Below the pieces are notes generated by a model, which saw nothing but the letters and a program-made list of their open reading frames with translations, was not told the DNA's origin and did not search any database. Positions 1 to 9,077 of a stretch of DNA of 18,223 bases are shown here, one piece after another. Every line of letters begins with the position of its first letter. The stretch's first letter is position 1. The position numbers were made by a program, and so were the translations under genes. Origin of the DNA: Goniomonas avonlea (taxonomy: Eukaryota; Cryptophyceae; Goniomonadida; Goniomonadaceae); NCBI GenBank assembly GCA_003573635.1, contig QUTJ01031773.1:1-18223 (forward strand), given 5' to 3'.

Positions 1-3000
1 GCGACTGTGAGAGTGAGCGTGCCGGTGTCCTTGATCCAGGCGCCTGTGCTCCCAAACACGGCGGCGTTGGTGCCGGTCACAGCCAGGGTGGCGGCGTCGG
101 CCGTGGCGCTGTTTTTGAGGTTGGCGATCGTGACCGTCTGGGCAGCGACTAGAGCGAACGAGGGCTTGAACGACAGCGTGAGCGTGTTGGAGGCGCTGAG
201 AGTGGTGCTGGACTCTGCGACAGACGCGGATGTCCACGCGCTGGTGCCTCCCAGGACGGCAGTGGACATGGGCGCAGCAGTCACCACGGCGGGGGCAGCG
301 GACGACACAGACGGGGTCACTGCCAACACCCCCGCGGCGGGGTTTTGCAGGATGAAGCTAAACGAAGTGGCAGACCCGGACGCCATGACCACGGTTGTGG
401 TCACCACCAAAGTTCCTGTGGCTTTGGTCCAGGCCCCGGTGCTGCCAAAGTTCGTGGGGTTGGTGCCAGTGAGGGTCAGCATCGCGCTATCGACTGTCTG
501 AGAGCCGGTGAGGCTCGAAATGGTGATGGGCACCCCGACAGGCACGGCCCCAGAGGGCTGTATCGTGACCGTGATGGTGTTTGATGCGCCGTTGACACGG
601 GTGGATTCGTACACAACCGCCGTGGTCCAGGTGTTGGTTCCACCCAGCACTCCCCCAGCTAGAGCCACCGCTGCCGTCTTGGGCGTCACCGTGAGAGCAG
701 AGACTGTGGCCACGGCAACGTCCTTGCCGGAGCTGGGGTTCTTGAGCGTAAACGTGATGGTCGACACCGCGGACGACGCAATGACAGCGTTGGTCGTGAG
801 CACCAGCGTCCCAGTCGTGCCCGGAACGGTCGTGGTCGCGTCCGAGGTCCAGCCTCCCGTCGTGGCGAAGCCGGTGCCAGTCGTCGTCAAGGCAGCGTTG
901 GTGACCGTCAATGAGTTCTTCAGCCCAGTGACGGTGACGGTAGCGCCGGACGCGAGCGGGATGGACGGTCTCAGGGAGAGCGTGAGGGTGTTGTCAGCAC
1001 TGGCCGCCTGGCTAGACTCTGAGATGGCCTTAACCAGCCAGCACCCCCCTCCCGCACCGAGCACGCAGTCTGTGAACGTGGCTGTGGTCGAAGCCTGAGG
1101 CGCCGCCGATGAAACGGTCGGGCTGACGCCACCAGTGCTCGACTCCGCTGCGTTGTTCTGCAGCACAATCGTGAACACGTTGTCGGCCGCCGCCATCGCA
1201 GTCGCTGTTGTGAGGACCAGCGCCCCGGTAGACTTCGTCCACGCCCCGGTCATTCCGAACACGGCGCTGCTCGTTCCAGCGACCTGCAGCGGCGCAGTTG
1301 AGGCCCCGCACGCTGTCGAGTCCGCAGTCTGCGGCTGTGTGAGTCCCACCAGAGTGATGGTGCGGCCGATGGGGATCGCCGTGCTCGGCTTGAGCGTGAA
1401 GGTCAGAGTGTTCGAGGCGCCGGTAGTGGTGACCGCCTCGCTCACGGCTGTCGTCACCCAGGTGTGCGTGGCGCCCAGGACAGGAACCGACAGAGCGGAC
1501 TTGAGCACGACACCGGCCGCGCTGACGGACCCCGCAACGGCAGTCGTGCCCGAGGCTGGGTTCTGCAGAGCAACGGAGACGATGAAGTTGGTGTCTTTGG
1601 TATGCGCGGTGCCCAAGGTCAGTGTCAGCACGCCGGTGCTCTGCACCCAGGCGCCAGTGCTGCCGACCGACGCTGAGGTTGCTCCGGCCACTGTGAAACT
1701 TGGTCAGTGGCTGTGAGCAACTGCAGTGTGCAAGTGTGTGAGAGAGGGGGGGGGGGGGGGGGCGAGACAGGAGTGTGTGTGTGTGTGTGCCCTCGACGCG
1801 TGTGAGCAACTGCAACGTGCAAGTGTGTGTGTGTGAGAGAGAGTGGTGTAAGCAGATGAAACTCTGTGGAAACCCTACGGGAACGCTGTGGAAACTCTGT
1901 GGAAACCCTGAGGAAACCCTGGGGAAACCCGTCCACCCTATGGAAACCCTGTGGAACTCTGGAGAAACTGCACAACAGCGCTGTTTCCACAGAAACCCTA
2001 AACCCGTAACCCCTAAACCCTTAAACCCTAAACCCTAAACCCTGTTGAAACTCCGTGGAAACTGCACAGCTGCGCAGTTTCCACCTACCCTAAAACCCTA
2101 ACCCCTGTGGAAACTCCGTGGAAACTGTACGTTTCCACAAAAACCCTCAACCCTAAACCCTAAACCCTGTGGAAACTTCGTGGAAACTGCACAACTGCGG
2201 TGTTGCCTCTCTCTGCACGGACCTGTGAGAGCAGCGTTGTCCGCCGTCTGACTGTTCACCAGACCCTCGATTGTAATCTTGTCGGCAACAGCGAGGTCCG
2301 CACTCGGCATCAGAGTGACGGTGATGGTGTTGGTCGCAGCGTTTACTTGCGAGCTCTCGGAGACCGTCATCGTCTTCCAGTAGCCGCCCCCAGCACCTAC
2401 TCAAGGGTTACAAAACTGACGCGTTGTGATCTGGAAACGGTTCTGCCTCACGAACCACGAACAGCAACAAACCTGCTGAAAAGGCCCACCGCTCAACGCA
2501 ATCGAAACACAGCTCATCCACGAACAAGAAGAAACGGGACCGACAAGAACCAGACACTAAACAAGAACAAACAGGACGGAGAACGCACCGAGAACTGCGA
2601 CGTCGAACCACGCCTTGGTGAACCACGTCGGCTTCGCCTCAGACGCGATCGAGGGCTTAACCCCCGCCTGCTTGGTGGCGCTGTTGGTGAGAGAGACCGT
2701 CAGCACGCTGGAGCCCGACACCGAGCACCCGTCCGCCACAGTGAGCACCAGCGTGCCGGTGTTCTTCGTCCAGGCCCCCGTGCCGCCAATCTTCGCACTG
2801 TCCGTGCCTGCGACGGCCAGCGCAGTCGCGTCCGCTGTGCCCGAGCCCGTTAGGCCGTCGATAGTGATCTGGCGGCCGCCAACGATGGGCTGGGACGGGG
2901 TGAAAGTGAACGTGACGGTGTTGGCGGCGGCCGTGGTCGTCGAGGATTCAGTCACGGCTGCCGACGTGAAGGACGCCTTAGAGCCCAGGACCGAGCCTGT

Positions 3001-6000
3001 GGCGGGGGAGGCTGGAATGATGGTGGCCCAGAGAGGGGACCGGACCAGAGAAATGGTTGGCGTCACCGCGGCCTGCGCTGTCGGGTTGACGAGCTGCACT
3101 GAGAGCACGAAGTCCGCGGACGACGCGATGGTGGCCGAGTCGGTGACGATGTACGTCAGGGTGCCTGTGTTCTGCACCCATGTCGTTAACGAGGCGTTGA
3201 ACCCCGTTATGACGCCAGGGGTGGGGGTGAACGCGGTCTGGGTTGTGCCTGTGGGGCTCGTGACGTCGGCAGTTTTGGTGCCTGTGAGGCCGGTGATCAC
3301 GACTCTTGAGCTCGGGGGGGCTGGGACTGACGGCCTGAGCGTGAAGGAGACAATGTTGGGCCGGCAGGGGTCTAGCACGGACTCTGACACTGTGGCGGTG
3401 ATCCACGACCCGGTCGTTGCGCCGCACGCCGTGGCTACAGACAGCCCTGACAGTGTCGCGGTGGCGTAGTTGTTGAGCTTGTACGTTGACTGCCAGTTAG
3501 CGTACGCGATTGCGTACGCAGGGAGCGTGAAGCCCTGGATGACAACAGACCCGCTAACGCTAGCCGACGGCGCACAGCCGGTTGCGGTTCGGGTGAGCAC
3601 GAGCATGTTGGTGGCAGAGGCCCACACAGCCGTCACGGAGTACGTCCCTGACACAGCCGGCGTGGCGGCCGCGTTCGTGACACTGGGGATCCAGAGAGTA
3701 ATGGTGTCAGTCGCTTCCAAGACTCTGGACAGAGTGATCGAGAACGTTAGCGCCACGCTAGTGGCGCCAGGCGTCGTCTTGGACGCGGACAGTGAGACAG
3801 CCGAGGGCGTGATGACCGTTCCTGACGGGGCAGTACCTACTGAAGTCGAGACCTGGTTGTCGACGCGCATCTTGAGATTGGCGGCGGTGACCGTCCCCGC
3901 CGGGAGGACAAACCCCGTGACCACAACAGTGTGCGCAGTTGTGGCGGTGGCGGTGGTTGTGACCTCCGTCGTGGTGCGAGTGAGGTGGAGAATGGCAAGA
4001 CTCTGGGACCAGACCACTGTCCAGTTGTCGTCTGTGCCGGTCGACGGCGAGACGCCGAACGTCGGGGCGCTGGCCGCGTTGGTGAAGGACGGCAGGTAGA
4101 CCGCCAGCTTGCCCCCCACAGCCAGGTTGGTCGTGACAATCTTGAACGATAGCTTGAGGTTGACGTTGGCGCCGCCGGTGTTGGTGACATCGACCGCGGC
4201 GCTGTTCACCGTCCGCTTGTACTCGAGCACGGTCGTGGACAGCGTCGTCGCAGTGGCGCCCGTCGCAGTGATGGCAGTGCTCGACGGGACCGGGATGGCG
4301 GTCTCACCGTTCACAGCGTAAGTCAGCGTCACGGAATTCGCCGCCAGCGCGGACACTGGGTTGACGAGGCTCGAGATGATGACAGTCAGCGCCGTGCCGC
4401 CGCTGGAGGAATCATCGGCGCTCCGAGTGAGCGTGAGGACACCTGCTTGGTCGAAGGACGCCGTCCAGCCGGTTGCAGTGCCGGTGAGGGCCAGGGCGGT
4501 GGTGGGGTCGTACACCATGAACCCGGGGAGTGCGAGGCTGACGTAGTCACCGGTCTTGAGCTTGCAGCGGGACGTGGTGTACGCGAAGGTGACCACGTTG
4601 GTCTGCCCAGTGATGGCGGTGGAGTACGTCAGAGCGGTTTTGTACAAATAGGCCGAGGTGACTCTGGCCGACGCGTGTGTCACCGACAGCGTGGAGGTCG
4701 ACACGCCGTGCTTGAGCGTGACTGAGGCCGCCGCAGCCCACACTGTGGAGGGCATCGTCATCCCAGTGACAACAATCGACTGCGCGCCGCCAGCTGTGGA
4801 GGCGGTAGTCGTGCGAATGAGCGTCATGGACGCGCTGCCCGACACCGCCCAGTTTGCGGTCGCCGTCGCAGGTGTGCCTGAAAACCCCGAGAGCGTCAGC
4901 AGCAGGGTGTCGTCGACCGGAATCGATGCGGACGACGTGAAGGCCACAGTCATCGTCACGGCGCGCATGCCAGTGGTGAGGGTGGTGGGCGAAAACGTGA
5001 GCGACCCAGAGCTCAGGGTGGTGCCTATGCCGGGGCTAGTCAACGCTGCAGCAGCTTCGTTGGTGCCCGAGGCCGGTTTGAGGCGCGCCACAAGCATATT
5101 GTAGTTGGCAGCCTGCGGCGTGGTCGGCAGGGTGAAGGCCGTGCCACCCGTCACGATTGTCACGACTTGCCCCGCGGAGATCGTGCCGGCGGTCACGAGC
5201 TTAAGCCAGGGAGTCGCCCAGGTTGGGGTGTAGGAGATGCCCGACGCGGTTGGGTTGTACGTCCCCGTCGCAGTCGGCGACGCCTGGCCGCCACCAAACC
5301 CGTACAGACGCAGGTAGATCTCCGCAGTGGCTGCGATCGCAGAGCCCGCCGTGAAGCACAAGGTCACGTGCGTCGCCCCGCCTGTTCCGGTGCCGCTGTA
5401 AGTGAGTGACCCGGAGGTGATGGTGCTCGTCGCCGCAGCCGCAATGGCCGGGCTTGTGGTGATGGCCGCGGCACTCCCGATGCTGTTGATCTGGAAGGTG
5501 AGCGTGGCCGAGTTGGCCGCGAGGATGGCGTCGGGCGTGACCAGGTTGCTGACGACCACAGTGAGCGCCGCCGTCGTGGCACCCGCTGCGGTGCGCGTCA
5601 GTGTCAACGTCCCTGTGGTCTCGTCCCACGAGGGAGCTGTGTTCCAGCCTGTGGACGACGTCGTCGGTGCGGTGTACGCTGTAAACCCGGGCAGCACCAG
5701 TTTGAGTTGGTCGCCGGCGTTCAGGGCGACAGAGGCCGTGTAGGTGAACGTGACAGTGGTGGTCGTGGCGCCGGTCGTGCCTGTGCCGTAGGTCAACGCG
5801 TGGGCTGACAGGGCGGGGACGAGGAAGGTGACGGACCCAAGAGAAGCGGTCGTCTCGGAGTTCCAGGCGTACTGGACAACAGAGGTCGTGGAGGACACAG
5901 TGAAGTCTGTGATCTCGACCGATGTGGCAGTGGCGCCGATCTTGGCCCCTGTGCGAGTGAGCACCAGCGTGGTGGTGGACGAGTCCCAGGTTGCTGACCA

Positions 6001-8820
6001 ATCCGTGACAGTTTCGACGGTGGAGGAGTGGGTGTAGCCAGCGAGCACCAGCTTGACCTGGTCACCGACGTTGATGCCCTCAGCGCTGGGCGTGAAGGTC
6101 ACGACAATGGTGAGGCCACTGGCGGTTTGACTCGGGGTGGTGATGGCGGCAGTGCCTGTTTGAGAAGACTTCCAAGTGACTGCGGGAGCGGAGCCCCAGG
6201 TCGTCACGGCAGCCAGCGCTGGCGAGGTGGCCACGGCGGTCGCGGCCTTGACGTCGGCGGCTGCAGAGCTCTTGACAGCGTACGTCTTCTCCGCCAAGTT
6301 GGCTGCTTTGGCTGACGTCGGGTTGGTCAGGCCCAGGATGACGACCGTCTGCTGGGCAGAGGCAGTCGTGGCAGCCGGCAGGTTGTACGTGATCGTTGCT
6401 GTCGTAGACCCCGACGCCCACGCCGCAGCCACGGCGGTCCCTCCCCAGGTTGCTGTGATTGCGCTTGCAGAGTACCCCGGCAGGACAAGGTGCAGGGCCA
6501 TGCCGCACGTGAAGGTCGCTCCCGGCGTGATCTGGAACGTGACACCCGGTGACGCGCTCACCCCGCTCTGCCCGCGGTGGTCAAAGTCGGTGTAGGTGTA
6601 CAAGGCGCCGATGCCGAACCCGTCAAGCGCAGTGTGGACAGCGGCAGCGGCAGTCCCGCCAGCAATCTGTATCGTGGCGGTATTGGCGGCCAGTACGACG
6701 GCCGGGAACCGCAGGCTGGAGTGAGTGACGGTGAACGTGGACTCGGTAGAGGCAGCGACCGCCTGGCCGGAGGCGACGGTGCACACGAGAGCGGCCGTGC
6801 TTGTGCCTGAGTTGGTAGCAGCCGCGCACGTGTACTTGCTGGAGTCCGTGCCGCCCATTGTCGCCGCGCTCGTGAGGATCAGGTAGGGGATGTTGAACCT
6901 GACATACGCAGAGGGGCCCAGGGCGACAGAAGACTGGTACGAGAGCTTGAGCCCGTACGTAGTGCCAGCCGCGCCGGAGTTGGGATACGCCACGCTGTCG
7001 GCCATGGTGATCCACTCCACGGTTTTGGCGCCTCCGACTGTGGAGGCTGCCAGCGCGATGTGGACCGAGAGAGAGCCCATGTCAGTCGCAGTGGACTCGA
7101 TCTTCTGCGTGCCGCGGCGGCAGTGCACGGAGTTGGCGGCTAGAGAGGCTGGAGCTGTTAGCCCTGCGACCCCGACAGAGTACTCGGTTCCTGCGGCCCC
7201 AGCCGTGCCTGTCATCTGCAAGGTGAGGTAGGGTGCGTTCCAAGTCGCGGTCCAATCGGCGTGCGAGTCTGTCAGAGCGCCTGCGGTTGCGGAGAAGCCA
7301 TAGAGCAGGCAGTACACGTAATCGTTCTGAGCAATCGCGCTGGTGACACTCTTGAACCCAAACAGTGTGCTGGTGGTGGTAACGTAGTTGCCAGTGGCAG
7401 TCGCCGAGCTGGTCGTTTCCCAGGTGATAGTGGGCCAACTCGTTGCCCAGCCGTCCCCCTCGACGGAGACCGTGCTCGCCGTGCCGCACTCGAGGGCCGT
7501 TGCAGTGCCACCGTTGAAAGTGTATGTGTCGCCCTTGGTTGATGTAGTTTCGACGGCTTCCGCATGGTCTGGAAGGACCATGTTGCTTTGGAACTCCAGC
7601 GTTAAGGCAGTGAACGACGCTGCCTTTGACCTGCAGAAGACCGTTGTCGATTCAGACGATAGTGACGTAGCTGCAGAGGACACTGTACAGTCAAAGTTGC
7701 CAGACTGGGCGCCTCCGACAGTGAGAGTGCCGGCGTAGTTTGCCCAGCCGTTCAGGTAGATCGAGAACGTGTCTCCGTGGTTGAGGTTCGCCGCGGCCGT
7801 GGCAGTGAATGTCAATGTCACAGCGGTTCTTCCAGCGTTGCTTCCACTCCATGCAATTTTAGGCTTGGTTGAGAAGGTTGGGGCTGCAATGATGGCTCCC
7901 ATCGCGGTTGTCAGCGACACCGCCGTTGCACCGTTGAGCGAAAGTGTCGCGGCAGGTGAGCTGGTTGCGGTGGTTGGCATAGTGAATTCAGTGACAGTCC
8001 AATCAGTGATAGCTGCTGCAGTGACTCCAGACTTGACTTTCCAGGTCAGGGTGGTAGTACTCGAGTCCCAGACGGTGACAATGGCCGCGTTCGAGTGGGT
8101 CGGTGAGGCCGACGCATGAGAGAAGCCTGGGAGCACAAATGTGATGGTGTCCCCAATTGCGAGGTCGCTGGTGAACGTGAAAGCGAACTTGAGTTTGATC
8201 TTGGAGGCACCGGCGTTGGGTGTCGTGATCGTCGCGTCGGCAGCTGAAACGTAGATGACCGATGTTCCTGTCCACGCTGCCATCACGGTCGTCGCAGCGG
8301 AGGTGGTAACGGGGACTGGCGCCTCCTCACTTCCAGCGGAAGCAGTGTAGGACAATTTTTTAAAATCACGCGGAGAACTGACTGCGCTCATCGCGTACGT
8401 TGGCAGGGTGAAGCCCGGCACAAAGATCGACACGGCAGTGCTCGCAGCGAGCGAAGCAACAGCACGAGTCAGAACAAGGGTTGAAGCACTTGATGACCAC
8501 GCTGCAGTCCACTGGCAGTCCACATCACTCATGGCCACCAGCGCGTACACGGACGGGACGGCCGTGGGATTGGTGTAGTCGGGCAGATAAAACGTGATCA
8601 TGTCTCCTGTTGCGAGTGCCGCATCCGCGGTGAACTTCAGGTTGAGCGTCACAAGGCCACCCGCATGTGCTGTAACGGCCGCAGCAGTTGATCCAGTGAG
8701 AGAAGTACCAGGATCATAGTACGCAATTTCGGTCGAGGAAAACGTCACAACAGCGAGCGAGCGGCCCAACAGAGCGACCAGAAACACGGCCGCCGAAAGA
8801 GTAGAAGAGAAGAGCGGCAT
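1..8820 (-). CDS. Giant secreted/surface repeat protein, 5' part (3 exons seen, continues past left edge)
   Basis: Function unknown; probably a cell-surface or extracellular-matrix glycoprotein. The ATG at 8820 opens a signal peptide (hydrophobic residues about 8-23). The rest is very rich in Thr, Ala and Ser, with alternating hydrophobic residues typical of beta-sandwich units. Residues about 45-1800 hold roughly 13 units of type A, marked by GD-x-I-x-L-x-LPGF followed by a Trp and a TLxLTRT strand. From about residue 1808, at least 7 type B units follow, marked by ES(S), IxGLTxSxTAD and STGAWxxxTGxLxLT. Units are about 130 residues. Proposed exons on the minus strand are 8820-2589, 2396-2223 and 1690 to beyond 1. 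Both junctions are phase 1 and restore the type B repeat exactly. The uninterrupted first exon would otherwise stop at 2557, inside the first intron. The third exon stays open for all 1690 nt, so the 3' end lies outside the window. Coding is near certain; exon joins are inferred. I do not recognise a named family. Confidence 0.88.
1713..1843. repeat. Microsatellite-flanked duplicated element with a 17-nt G run
   Basis: GTGAGCAACTGCAxxGTGCAAG occurs at 1713-1734 and again at 1802-1823, each followed by GT and GA dinucleotides. Between them is a run of 17 G (1746-1762) and a GT tract. The whole block lies in intron 2 of the giant gene. Confidence 0.8.
1850..1990. repeat. Degenerate CTGTGGAAACCCT repeat array
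   Basis: At least six imperfect copies of a 10-13 nt unit of the form GGAAAC(C/T)CTGTGG lie between about 1856 and 1975. They lead into the telomere-like composite repeat, which shares the GTGGAAAC box. The array is intronic in the giant gene. Confidence 0.7.
1993..2170. repeat. CCCTAAA telomere-like tracts in composite 63-bp tandem units
   Basis: Three blocks of degenerate CCCTAAA lie at about 1993-2043, 2086-2106 and 2143-2169. Each is followed by CTGT(T/G)GAAACT(C/T)CGTGGAAACTG, starting at 2042, 2105 and 2167, so the composite unit repeats every 62-63 nt. Variants such as CCCGTAA, CCCCTAAA and CCCTCAA show decay. In the host gene's sense the G-rich TTTAGGG strand is transcribed. Interior position rules out a native chromosome end. 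Confidence 0.85.
2055..2084. repeat. Near-perfect 30-bp palindrome between telomere-like tracts
   Basis: GTGGAAACTGC at 2055-2065 is the exact reverse complement of GCAGTTTCCAC at 2074-2084, with a CAGCTG core and one mismatched pair. A related element, GTGGAAAC-5 nt-GTTTCCAC, lies at 2118-2138 in the next composite unit. Confidence 0.85.
2397..2588 (-). other. Intron 1 of the giant repeat gene
   Basis: A 192-nt interval on the minus strand, starting GTGCGT after the codons for AVL and ending in GAGTAG. It carries the in-frame TAG at 2557-2559 that ends the first open frame. Joining G|GT across it gives VLGAGGGYW, which matches VLGAGGGCW encoded at about 1066-1039 in a later repeat unit. That match is the main support for the intron. 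Confidence 0.8.
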
Positions 8821-9077
8821 GTGTCAAAGAGCTGGATGTGCAAGCTTGGAGTTGCAACGAGCGCACGTAACCGCCGCAGCCAAATTACCCGCATTTTTGA
8901 TGTGCATGGGACGATGGTGACCGGCCCCGGCATTAAATCGGCAAAAACATTATCGTCCCAGTCATCTTCTTCTTCTTATATAAAATCAACTATCGGTCAC
9001 TGACCCTCGTTTTAAAAAATATATTAAAAACGCTCATAAGTAATAAATCACTCGTTAACCGAAATCCGGCCGCCACC
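8821..9077. promoter_or_regulatory. Divergent promoter region of the giant repeat gene and the HMG-box gene
   Basis: The 257 bp between two divergent ATGs must hold both promoters. A palindromic TATATAAA lies at 8977-8984, about 94 nt before the HMG ATG and about 157 nt before the giant-gene ATG. A second AT-rich stretch lies at about 9011-9050 in an otherwise GC-rich window. TTCTTCTTCTT lies beside the TATA-like site. Which element serves which gene is inference. Confidence 0.55.

Larger units (their letters stand above)
1691..2222 (-). other. Intron 2 of the giant repeat gene, carrying telomere-like DNA
   Basis: A 532-nt interval on the minus strand with donor GTCCGT (2222 downward) and acceptor TTTCACAG (ending 1691). 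Joining G|TG gives TADNAALTVAGATSASVGST, which aligns with TADATALAVAGTDSAKIGGT of the preceding repeat unit. It is the longest confidently placed intron here; most others are 44-102 nt. It contains microsatellites, a G tract and three telomere-like tracts, listed separately. Confidence 0.8.

Noticed and set aside
1993-2170. A true chromosome end
   Set aside because: Coding sequence of one gene continues on both sides, and the repeats are short and degenerate.
2557-2610. C-terminal hydrophobic anchor (VLGAFSVLFVLV) of the giant protein
   Set aside because: It is encoded past a GTGCGT donor at 2588. Splicing there restores the repeat consensus, so it is likely intron sequence.
7-5104. Many plus-strand open frames of 60-284 codons opposite the giant gene
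   Set aside because: They are antisense shadows of a GC-rich, low-stop repeat coding strand. The minus strand has the signal peptide and a clear repeat periodicity.
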